DNA from: Alopecurus myosuroides
Lineage: Eukaryota > Streptophyta > Magnoliopsida > Poales > Poaceae
Length of the DNA: 64,000 nt
NCBI GenBank assembly: GCA_028641055.1
Contig: CM054059.1
Coordinates: forward strand, 109,876,263 to 109,940,262
Direction of reading: 5' to 3'
Position numbers and translations under genes: made by a program. Below are positions 11,749 through 19,898 of this stretch, in pieces (position 1 is the stretch's first letter; every line of letters begins with the position of its first letter). Under the pieces are notes generated by a model. The model was given only the letters and a program-made list of their open reading frames with translations, was not told the origin of the DNA and did no database searches.

Positions 11749-12496
11749 TCGGTGTTGAAGAACATGTTTCCCAATGGTGTTAATGTGGTGTCCTTATTCT
11801 CCGGTATTGGAGGAGGAGAGATAGCTTTGCACAGGCTTGGCATCCACATGAAGACAGTGATTTCAGTTGAGATAGGTGAAGTTAATAGGAGGATTTTGAG
11901 GAGTTGGTGGGATCAGACACAAACTGGCACTTTAATTGAGATTGCCGACGTGAAGTCTCTCACTAATGATAGCGTACACGGAATGCAATTCATTCCAAAT
12001 TGATACTGTGGGTTGCCACTTGTCGGTGTTGAAGAACATGTTTCCCAATGGTGTTAATGTGGTGTCCTTATTCTCCGGTATTGGAGGAGGAGAGATAGCT
12101 TTGCACAGGCTTGGCATCCACATGAAGACAGTGATTTCAGTTGAGATAGGTGAAGTTAATAGGAGGATTTTGAGGAGTTGGTGGGATCAGACACAAACTG
12201 GCACTTTAATTGAGATTGCCGACGTGAAGTCTCTCACTAATGATAGCGTACACGGAATGCAATTCATTCCAAATTGATATTGTGGGTTGCCACTTGTCGG
12301 TGTTGAAGAACATGTTTCCCAATGGTGTTAATGTGGTGTCCTTATTCTCCGGTATTGGAGGAGGAGAGATAGCTTTGCACAGGCTTGGCATCCACATGAA
12401 GACAGTGATTTCAGTTGAGATAGGTGAAGTTAATAGGAGGATTTTGAGGGGTTGGTGGGATCAGACACAAACTGGCACTTTAATTGAGATTGCCGA
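11749..12496 (+). repeat. Three tandem copies of a DRM-type DNA methyltransferase fragment, captured by CACTA-1
   Basis: A unit of 274 bp repeats with starts at about 11751, 12025 and 12299; the third copy diverges at 12496. Each copy encodes in turn FQIDTVGCHLSVLKNMFPNG, the SAM-binding motif I (VVSLFSGIGGGEIALHRLG), then the VEIGEVNRRILRSWWDQTQ and GTLIEIADV region. This is the catalytic domain of Domains Rearranged Methyltransferases, the plant de novo cytosine methyltransferases of RNA-directed DNA methylation. The catalytic Pro-Cys motif IV lies further downstream in DRM and is absent. The unit length is not a multiple of three, so successive copies are in different frames and no continuous protein results. 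The copies differ at only a few positions, such as GAGGAGTTGG against GAGGGGTTGG, so the amplification is recent. Confidence 0.85.
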
Positions 12497-12713
12497 GACA
12501 GATATTGCAGGATTATAACTACTTTCGAGATGTAGTATGTGTTGACACACGGTATAGAACAAGTGATTCTGGCAGGCCTCTATTGTTATTCATTGGAGTT
12601 AATCACCATAAACAACCCAAAAAAGTTTTGACTGACTGCTTTACATCGATAGGGGATGCAGTTGCTTCTGCTTGGCCAGGGACTGTCCACCGCTCGGATA
12701 TATATCTGTCAAC
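12497..12713 (+). pseudogene. FAR1-related/MULE transposase-like fragment captured by CACTA-1
   Basis: The frame right after the last DRM copy reads DYNYFRDVVCVDTRYRTSD and FIGVNHHKQ, then directly LTD and AWPGTVHR. In FAR1-related proteins and MULE transposases, from which they derive, the segment around the first catalytic Asp (VVxxDTxYRT) and GVNHHKQ is followed about 30 residues later by the TDxxxxxxxAL...WP..HR segment. Here that spacer is missing, which looks like an internal deletion. It is on the same strand as the transposase and the DRM copies. It is a fragment, not a functional gene. Confidence 0.65.
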
Positions 12714-13393
12714 GTCAGTCCTGGCTGCTTGTTCATCCTCTAGAGTCTGCTCTGCTCTGCTCTACTGCTCGTTGCGGCTCAGGTTGGTAACGGTCCATGT
12801 TTGCGTATGCTTTGTGAACTTATGGTTTGATTTGAGAATTTCAAAACTTTGATTTGATAATCTTTTGGCCGGAAGCACCTAGCAATATCTTTTAAACCTT
12901 GTTTCTCTCCATATGCTATTTGTACTTCTCATCGGCTGTAATGTTTCTCTACCTGATTCTACTTCTCCTCTGCCTAGTTTACAGATGTTTGCTCTTTTCT
13001 GTAGATGTTTCTACACTGTAAAATAGACATGTCCTGCGAAACATGCAGACAAGGCGCTGATCACCACTACTGGGACATGCCCATTTTACAGTGTAGAAAC
13101 ATCTACAGAAAAGAGCAAACATCTGTAAACTAGGCAGAGGAGAAGTAGAATCAGGTAGAGAAACATTAGGGCCGATGAGAAGTACAAGTAGCATAGGGAG
13201 AGAAACAAGGTTTAAAAGATATTGCTAGGTGCTTCCGGCCAAAAGATTATCAAATCAAAGTTTTGAAATTCTCAAATCAAACCATAAGTTCACAAAGCAT
13301 ACGCAAGCATGGACCGTTACCAACCTGAGCCGCAAGGAGCAGTAGAGCAGAGCAGAGCAGACTGTAGAGGATGGACAAGCAGCCAGGACTGAC
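12714..13393. repeat. Large near-perfect inverted repeat (hairpin) inside CACTA-1
   Basis: The left arm is 12714-13034 and the right arm 13073-13393, each 321 bp, around a 38-bp loop. The arm ends and every landmark I checked (GTCAGTCCTGGCTGC at the outer end, CTACACTGTAAAAT near the loop) pair with no net insertion or deletion, with only scattered mismatches. Just outside the right arm, 13398-13416 repeats a piece of the arm sequence (CTCTAGAGGATGAACAAGC). A transcript through this region would fold into a long double-stranded RNA, the usual substrate for Dicer-like enzymes. The arms do not resemble the DRM coding fragment. Confidence 0.85.
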
Positions 13394-14194
13394 ATCGACT
13401 CTAGAGGATGAACAAGCCACCCTACTTCTACTATGAAAATGAGGCCCTAGCTCAAAAAAGTGTATGGGTGGAAATTTCCAGAAATTTGTATGACACAGAG
13501 CCGCTTTATAATTTGAATATAAATTTCCATAATTTATATTCAAATTATATACAAATGAAAAAATAATTAATAGTTTCAATAGTTAGAATAATTATTTAGT
13601 TAAACGAAAAATGGATTTAAATTAGTTTTGCAAATTCTAGCATTTTTCATGTTGGAATTTTTGTCAAATTTGGAAGTATATAAAAGTTGTTAATGTGCAA
13701 ACTTAACACTTTTCAAATTTTGGCGCTAAAAAATTTTGGGCGCGCAGAGGTGCCACCGAAATTCGAAATTTGTTTTTGGTCCCGGGCCGTGGTACCAACC
13801 GGGACCAAAGGGCTCTAGTCCCGGTTGGTGGCACGGGCCGGGACTAAAGGCCCAAGTGTATAAAAAAGCGCGGCCCTCTCTCCAGGCCGAGCGGACAACC
13901 CAGGGGCGGGCACGAGTGGATATGGCTGGGCGAAGCCCTGCCGGCGGCGGGAACGAGTGGACAGATTCGCCGGCGGAACGCCGGCGGGGATGGACTAGGG
14001 GCACAGTAGGTTAGGGGAATACAACTTATATTAAAATAGGGCCAGGGGCCTTGCTTACATAGGGGCGGCGCGGCCACAGGCGGCCGGCCGTACTTGCATT
14101 AGGGGCGGCGGCGCGGCCACAGGCGGGCCGGCCGTTTCTTGGAGGGTAGCTAGCTAGGGGCGTTGTCTATAGATAATAGGGGGGCGGCGGCGAC
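13394..14194 (+). other. CACTA-1 non-coding interval with internal CCGGG inverted motifs
   Basis: The first part is AT-rich. At about 13778-13852, motifs such as GGTACCAACCGGGACCAAAG and TAGTCCCGGTTGGTG appear. They resemble the subterminal repeats at the element's ends but lie in its interior, so they may be a fossil of another CACTA end or extra protein-binding sites. The rest is GC-rich with G/C-rich direct repeats (GGGGCGGCGCGGCCACAGGC near 14060 and 14100). I see no gene. Confidence 0.5.
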
Positions 14195-15244
14195 CTAGTC
14201 GTCCTCGTCGTCGGAGAGGTGGACATACTCGGGTGCCTTCCACAGGTGGGCAGGCGGCTGGGCCGGGCTCGCCGGGGGGGCCATCGGGGGCGCGTACGGC
14301 GGCGGCGGGGGCAGTACCTCCTGTGGCAGCGGCGGCGGCGGGGGCAGCTCCTCCTCCTGCTCCGGCGACCCCGGCGCCCAAACGCCGCCGGTCCAGGCCC
14401 AGGTCATGCCATACTCCAGGCCTGGTGGGAGCGGCTGCGGCTCCGGCATGTCCTCGGACGCCTCCAGCTCGGCGTTCATGGCCTGCCACCAGGGGATGGC
14501 AGGCTCGTTAGGGGGTGGCGGCGGCGGTGGCATGGCAGCGGCGTCGGCGGCGGCGGCGGCCACGACACGATGCCACCTCTTGATCTCGTCGTCGACGAGG
14601 GAGCGGCGGGAGCGCTCGCAGGCCTCCTCCAGTTGGGCCCGGAGCTCGGGGTCCGGCTCCCCGGAGAAGTCCTCCGGCTCGTCGACGAGGAGCCATAGCT
14701 CCCTCTCCCGGCCGGGCGCTGGCGGGGGGTAGTCGTCCACGTTGGCCTCGAGGGGGGCGGGGATGAAGGAGCGGCGGCGCTGCTCGTGCTCCTGCTCGAG
14801 CCAGGCGGCCCAGTAGGGGGAGCTGCGCGCGTAGATCCGCTCCCTGCGGACGGGGGCCGGCAGGAGCTCGCGGCGGCGCTCGATCTCCTCGAGCAGCGCC
14901 GCGCCGGTCGGGGCCGGCGGCACTGGGATCCGCTGGGGATTCAGGTGCCAACCGTCCGGGAGGTGCACGTCGTTGTAGAAGACCGGAGTGGCATTGTTCC
15001 AGTGCCACTCCGCCTCGTCCACCCGGACGTACCTGCGGAACCGCTTGCCCGGGGGCGCGGCGCGGGGCGGCGGGCGTGCAGCCGGTGGTGGCGCGGGGAC
15101 GCGCGGCACCCCGCCGAGGCGGACACCTCCAGGGCCGTAGCCGAAGGCCTCCGCCGGTGGGGGCGGGATGCGGCCGGCGCCGCTCGACGAGCCTCCGTCG
15201 TCGTTCCTTGGGCGCTTGCCGGAGTTCGAGAACCAGCGGGACAT
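14195..15244 (-). CDS. CACTA-1 antisense ORF, proline-rich protein of unknown function
   Basis: I choose the start at 15244 (MSRWFSNSGKRPRND) because it begins the compositionally coherent protein; the frame is open 47 codons further upstream. The 349-residue product has a basic, Ser/Gly-rich N-terminus and a proline-rich stretch. A conserved-looking core follows (RRYVRVDEAEWHWNN, then WHLNPQRIPVPP, then RRERIYARSSPYWAAWLEQE). It ends in long proline runs and an acidic tail (LSDDEDD). Proteins with this WHL.P.RIPVPP and YW..W...E pattern are familiar from grass CACTA elements, where they may play the second-protein (TNPA-like) role, but I know of no proven function. The frame is intact and opposite to the transposase. 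Confidence 0.6.
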   Translation of the reverse strand: MSRWFSNSGKRPRNDDGGSSSGAGRIPPPPAEAFGYGPGGVRLGGVPRVPAPPPAARPPPRAAPPGKRFRRYVRVDEAEWHWNNATPVFYNDVHLPDGWHLNPQRIPVPPAPTGAALLEEIERRRELLPAPVRRERIYARSSPYWAAWLEQEHEQRRRSFIPAPLEANVDDYPPPAPGRERELWLLVDEPEDFSGEPDPELRAQLEEACERSRRSLVDDEIKRWHRVVAAAAADAAAMPPPPPPPNEPAIPWWQAMNAELEASEDMPEPQPLPPGLEYGMTWAWTGGVWAPGSPEQEEELPPPPPLPQEVLPPPPPYAPPMAPPASPAQPPAHLWKAPEYVHLSDDEDD

Positions 15245-15789
15245 GGTGGCGGCTAGGGTTGCTTTGCCAGGGAAGCGTCCGGGGTGGGTGGGTTGTACGG
15301 GCGGCGGGGGTCCTTTAAAAAGGACCCGGGGTGGGCTGGCATGCCAACCGGCGGCCTGGACGTGGCGGCGGTTGCAGGCGGCCATGAATGCGGGGAGCCG
15401 AGGCGTGGCGCGTGGGGAGTGGGGCGTGGGAAGCCGAGGCGGGGCGGGAAGACGAGGCGGGGCGGGAAGACGAGGCGGACAGCGGCCCTTTGACCGTCCT
15501 TCGGTCTTAGTTTAATGGACCAGGCGAACCAGCCACCAGGCCGCTGGCCAGTGGCCCCTGTTGACTGGCCATAATAACAGACGCGGGCCAGTGGGCCCTT
15601 CGAACCGTTGACTGTCCATAAATAAAAGACGCGGGCCAGTGGGCCTTTTTGACTAAAAAATGTGTCAGTGGGCTTAATTAAAGACGTGGGCCTGGAGCGG
15701 TTGGGGAAGGGGAGGCCGGTTGGCGATTGCGAGGCAGGAGAAAAAAAAAACGAACAAAAAAAACCTGCCGCGACAGGGAAAATGGGCGG

Positions 15790-16010
15790 ACTTTATTCTT
15801 TTTTTAAGAAGGCATCCATCCCGGTCCCTAAAACGAACCGGGACGAACTCCCTCGCGGTCCCTGGCCCAGAGTCGCCACGTGGGCCAGCCTTACCATCCC
15901 GGGTGCTGGCACAACCGGGACCAATGGGGAGGGCCATTTGTCCCGGCTAGCCCATCCCGGTTGCGCAACCGGGACAAATGGCCCTTACGACCCGGGACAA
16001 AAGGCCCTGT
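15790..16010 (-). repeat. Right subterminal repeats of CACTA-1
   Basis: Motifs such as ATCCCGGTCCC, AACCGGGACCAATGG, TGTCCCGGCT and AACCGGGACAAATGG recur here, in inverted orientation relative to the left end. This is the expected mirror of the 8205-8440 block. Confidence 0.75.
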
Positions 16011-16120
16011 TTCCACTAGTGTGCGGTGACGCACATTGGACTTTCGGCCCCGTGCTGGCCGGCGTGTGCTATGCCATAGTGTTCTTCACCTATACCCTGT
16101 ACCGTATGTCCTTGGCCACC

Positions 16121-16130
16121 AGTATATAAG
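16121..16130 (+). promoter_or_regulatory. TATA box in the gypsy-1 LTR
   Basis: AGTATATAAG lies in the right-hand part of the LTR, about 330 bp before its end, a normal place for an LTR Pol II promoter. CACTA-1 has displaced the first ~400 bp of the LTR by almost 8 kb, so upstream elements may no longer act on it. Confidence 0.55.
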
Positions 16131-16868
16131 TGGTCTAGCCCTCCTGCGTGAGGGACGATCCTAGAGAGAGACTAAGAGATTCATTCTGCTAGTAACTGAA
16201 GAGCTTCTTCTTCTTCCCCTAGCTAGAACAACCTAAGGAGCAATCTTGTAACCTGGATACCCACTTATATACAGCCAGACAGGCAGAAGTAGGGGTTTTA
16301 CCTCCTCACGAGGGCCCTAAACCTGGGTAAACCGAGTGTGTGCTTCGTGTCTTTCGTGTGCGCTTCTTAGCGCTATCCCTCCCTGGTCCCGAGAACGTCC
16401 ATCGGCCCCATCTTTAGCCATCCTATGGCATCTGTCGTGATACCACCACGACAACGTCCATCACCTGGATACAAGGCTCAACGTGTTCTTATGATCAGAA
16501 GGCGGACATCAAGCTGATCCATACTCATCACCTGGATACGGGGGTCATATGAAATCACTTGTTGCAGCAGGATCAGTTGGTTGTCTTGATGTTCAGACAT
16601 TAAAGTCATGAGCTTGGAGCACATACACCGAAAGGTGAAGTGGAAATCAGGTGGTAGTGATTGGCAAGTTGTCCTACCCGTTGTAAGATTATATCCATTG
16701 AGGTGGATACATCCTTTGGTTATAAGTTGAGCGTGGATTCAGTAATACATTAAATTCTGATCACGAGGAATATCAGATTTAGTGGGAGCACATAGTTAAT
16801 TAATTTAACAAGTGCTTAGAAAATATTTATTAACATATCTAAGTGAAGTGTTAAATTGTTGTAGATCC

Positions 16869-17370
16869 ATGGCTCATAACGCACCTGCTATTAACCTTGG
16901 TCCACTACTTGAGAAGAAGTCACTTGCTGCCCATGGAAGTAACTATGCAGATTGGGTCCGTGCCCTGAGAATTGTTCTTAGGAGCATCAAAAAAGAGTAT
17001 GTCCTTGATGCTCCTCTTCCAGAGGATCTCGATGATGATGCTTCTGATGCAGAAAAGGATGCACACACCTTGATGAGTGATGATGCAATAGTTGTTCAAT
17101 TTCTCATGCTAACATGTATGGATCCTGAGTTGCAGAAACAATTTGATCGTACGTATGCATATGACATGGTCGTTGCACTCACGGCCATATACCAGTTACA
17201 AGCCAAGACTGAACATTATGAAATAACGAAGGCTTTGTTGTCATGTCACATGGCAGAAGGAAGCTCAAAGCATGTAATCAAGATGTTTGGTTACGGGAAT
17301 AGGCTTCAAGCTTTGGGATTTCCAATCCCGGCTGAGCTAAGTACATATTTGGTGTAGGATTTACTCCCCC
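16869..17370 (+). pseudogene. Copia gag, 5' part (split by a LINE)
   Basis: The ATG at 16869 opens MAHNAPAINLGPLLEKKSLA, typical of a Triticeae copia gag (UBN2-type). The coat-like domain continues with NYADWVRALRIVLRS and a region ending in FGYGNRLQALGFPIP. A TAG stop at 17356-17358 breaks the frame a few codons before the LINE junction. Across the junction the original codons D-L-L-P-P-S-Y-N-G-F can be read from the left flank into the right flank at 19599, so both halves belong to one gene. Confidence 0.8.
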
Positions 17371-17376
17371 CGTCTT

Positions 17377-19592
17377 TTTTTTGAAACCTTAAGACTATGA
17401 GGCAAAAGCCCCACAGCATCCCAACTTTATTAAAAATAAAAGAACTTACAAGAATGTAACCATATATACAAAAACACTATACAAAGGCCACCAAGGAGGT
17501 TAGGCTTGAGAAAACCTAAGGCAAAGCCTTAACCCAATCCAGCAAACTGTTCTGGAATTCAACTTTACATCTATGCCTGATCAGCAAAACCTCATGAACA
17601 AAACCACCCTTCCACTTAGCAAAAGAGGGTCTTTCATTCCTGAAGATGGCACATTTCTCTGGAGCCAAATGTGCCAGCAAGCCAACACCAACACCTCCAT
17701 GAAGAAAGCATGACCAAAATATCTCCTAGCATGGAACACAACAGATTGTAGGTCATCTCCAGTATCCAGCCAAGTGATCTGAAGATAATTCCACACCCTG
17801 TGACTGAAGTTACAAGTGAAAAATAGATGCTTTCTATCCTCAAAAGTAGCAGTAGGACAAAGAATACAGTTAGAACAATCAGAAACATTCCAGTTCCTCC
17901 TTTTCAGAAGATCCTGAGTGTTGAGTCTATCTCTCAGCAACAGCCATGCAAAAACTGGAGGGACAGAGATATGAGCATGAGCAGCTTTATAAAACTGAGC
18001 AGAAGTATACTTAGAGCCCTACTTGTATGCCCAAACATCAGATCCCTCCAAAGGGGACAAATCCCCTAACAATAGCATCATACTAATCCTTTCCTCCACT
18101 GTCTGCCTCGAAATAGGTAGGTGGAAAAGATCCATAAAATCATGGGAGAGCAAAACCGAGCGAGCAGACAGTGCTTTGTTCTTGACATAAGAAATCAATC
18201 GTGGAAAACAGTGACAAAGAGGAACATAAGAACCTCCCACCTCCCATTTGTCAAGCCAGAACAAGAAAGTGGCCCCATCACCTAGGGTCACCTTAGACAC
18301 AACTCTAAAATTATCCTCTAATTTCATCACATCACGCCACCAGAAGGAGCCTTGAAGGTTATCAGCATGAGGTACAAAGTCCCCATAGTATTCAGACCAG
18401 ATCAACTGAACCTAGGGTATATCCCTCTTGTTATAAAATTTGTCCAAAATTTTTATCAGAAGGGATGCATTCATCTTTTGAAAATCCACCACTCCAAGAC
18501 CACCACATTTTTTAGGTAGACAAATAATCTCCCAAGTAGCCAGAGATTTGCCCACAGAATCTTTATTCTTCCTCCAAAGACACTGCCTCAAAATTCTGTT
18601 CAGTTGCTTAGTAATGTCAGGGGCAGTTGCAGAGTACAAAGAAAATGCAGAGGCATGGAGGATAATGCTGAATTAATCAACTGTAATCTAGCACCTTGAG
18701 ACAGAAAGGACGAACTGGCAGCCAATCTCCTCTCTAGGTTGGAAACCAGAGGCATAAGGTCCTGAATCTTTGGTCTAGTAGTCCCTAAGGGCAGACCCAA
18801 ATAGGGGAAAGGAAAATATCTAATTAAACACCCAAAGCAATTGGAAAGGTCCTCCATAACATCAGTATCCACGTTGATAGGTACCATGAGAGACTTATCA
18901 AAATTAATCTTGAGACCAGTTGAAACATAGAAATCTTGCAATGCCTTTTTGAGATTAATTAGCTGAATCTTATCAGCAGGCATGATCAAAAGGGTATCAT
19001 CAGCATATTGAACAATAGGAAATTGTTCATCGGCATAGTTAATAGGCTTAGAGATTAACCCTTGAGACGATAAATCATTCACCACAGCTTGCAGCAATTC
19101 TGACCCCAAAACATATAATAGGGGGCGAGAGGGGATCTCCCTGTCTAACTCCCCTTTTACAGTGAAATTGCTTGCCAGGAATGCCATTCAGCAAAGTGGA
19201 AGAGGTACCTGAAGTTAAGATTTCTTTTACCCAGCCAATTTATTTAGAATTAAATCCCATGGCCTGCAAAACCTCCAAAATAGCTTGATGCTCTATTGTG
19301 TCAAATGACCTAGCAAAGTCTAGCTTAATAATGACAATAGGCCGCTTAGAAGCATGACACTGGAATAAAAATTCAAAAGCCCAAGCTAGACAGTCCTGGA
19401 TGGATCTACCTTTAATAAATCCATATTGATTTTTGGAAATGCATTGTAAAATCTTTCCTTGGAGCCTATTAGCCACCAACTTGGTAAGAAATTTTAAGCA
19501 GACATTAGTGAGTGAGATGGGCCTAAAATCATTCACTCCCACAGGAACAGGAACTTTAGGTACCAAAGTAATAAGAGACCCATTGATATTTT
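17377..19592 (-). mobile_element. 5'-truncated LINE (non-LTR retrotransposon) inserted in copia gag
   Basis: The target duplication CGTCTT flanks it at 17371-17376 and 19593-19598. On the minus strand the element ends at the left in a short A tract (about eight A) next to the duplication, as LINE 3' ends do. It is about 2.2 kb and starts inside reverse transcriptase, so the endonuclease and ORF1 are missing. Such 5' truncation is usual for target-primed insertion. The 6-bp duplication is shorter than most LINE duplications. Confidence 0.85.
17581..19566 (-). pseudogene. LINE reverse transcriptase and zinc-binding region, decayed
   Basis: Reading the minus strand, the order is NDFRPISLTNVCLKFLTKLVANR and NQYGFIKGRSIQDCLAW (RT fingers), IIKLDFARSFDTIEH (first catalytic Asp region), QYADDTLLIMPA with the YADD catalytic motif near 19000, FPYLGLPLG, then a zinc-binding zf-RVT region (LLKRRNWNVSDCSNCILC ... 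HLFFTC) at about 17820-17900. The frame is broken at several points, near 19240-19190, 18600 and 18410 among others. It is non-functional. Confidence 0.85.
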
Positions 19593-19598
19593 CGTCTT

Positions 19599-19898
19599 AC
19601 AACGGTTTCATCATAAATGGGATGGAGAAAACACCAAATGAGCTCCTTCCTATGCTGAAAACTGTTGAGGCTGGTGTGAGGAGGGAAAACAATCAAGTAT
19701 TGATGGTTTCCCAAACTACACCATTTAAGAAGAAAAGGAACAAAAAGGTCAAAAATTCTAAGGCACAAAATAAGCCCAAGGTTTTTGCACAGAGTAAGTC
19801 CGAATGCTTTTTTCGTAAAAGAAATGGCATTGGAAGAGGAACTATAAAAGCTACCTCATACAAAAGGATAAATTTACCAAAGGTGGTAAAGATATAAG
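19599..19898 (+). pseudogene. Copia gag, 3' part after the LINE
   Basis: The frame resumes as SYNGFIINGMEKTPNELLPM, followed by a lysine-rich linker (KKKRNKKVKN) and the start of a CCHC zinc knuckle (SECFFRKRNGIGRG). In intact relatives the knuckle reads CFFCKxxGHWKRxC; here the second Cys and the His are replaced, so the nucleic-acid-binding knuckle is lost. The frame continues to a stop at 19896-19898. Confidence 0.75.

Larger units (their letters stand above)
8171..16021 (+). mobile_element. CACTA-1: complete CACTA DNA transposon with captured gene fragments
   Basis: The left end is CACTAGTGGAAACA at 8171 and the right end is TGTTTCCACTAGTG, ending at 16021. These form a perfect 14-bp terminal inverted repeat. 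The 3-bp target duplication TGC flanks it at 8168-8170 and 16022-16024, as expected for the CACTA superfamily. CCGGG-rich subterminal repeats lie inside both ends. The cargo is a Tnp2-type transposase (+), three DRM methyltransferase fragments, a FAR1/MULE-like fragment, a long hairpin and an antisense proline-rich ORF. Intact ends, an exact target duplication and an open transposase frame suggest a fairly recent insertion. Confidence 0.92.
4231..16453 (+). mobile_element. Gypsy-1: 3' portion of a gypsy retrotransposon (antisense gene plus 3' LTR)
   Basis: The fragment runs from an abrupt left edge near 4231, through an antisense pseudogene and a polypurine-like AGTTTGGGGACTA at about 7761-7773, into a 3' LTR that starts at 7775 and ends at 16453. 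Gag, protease, RT and integrase are absent, so the 5' part has been lost. CACTA-1 is nested in the LTR. LTR elements do not normally lose their 5' ends during insertion as LINEs do, so a later deletion is the simplest explanation. Confidence 0.65.
7775..16453 (+). repeat. 3' LTR of gypsy-1, split by CACTA-1
   Basis: The LTR starts TGTCGGGGGCTACCCCCGGG and ends CCACCACGACA, giving the inverted ends TGTCG/CGACA. It resumes at 16022 after the CACTA insertion. Removing CACTA-1 and one copy of its 3-bp target duplication leaves an LTR of about 825 bp. A TATA box lies in the right-hand part. The 5-bp target duplication cannot be tested because the left end of the element is missing. Confidence 0.75.

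Noticed and set aside
11752..12518. A functional DRM methyltransferase gene
   Set aside because: Only about 90 residues of the catalytic domain are present per copy, the copies are out of frame, and the catalytic motif IV and the UBA domains are absent.
13393..13410. Short match to a cloning-vector polylinker (GACTCTAGAGGAT)
   Set aside because: The same motif is the complement of the hairpin's left arm at 12727-12745, so it comes from the inverted repeat and not from vector contamination.
14219..15256. Several plus-strand frames in the GC-rich part of CACTA-1
   Set aside because: They are shadows of the intact 349-codon minus-strand ORF in GC-rich DNA.
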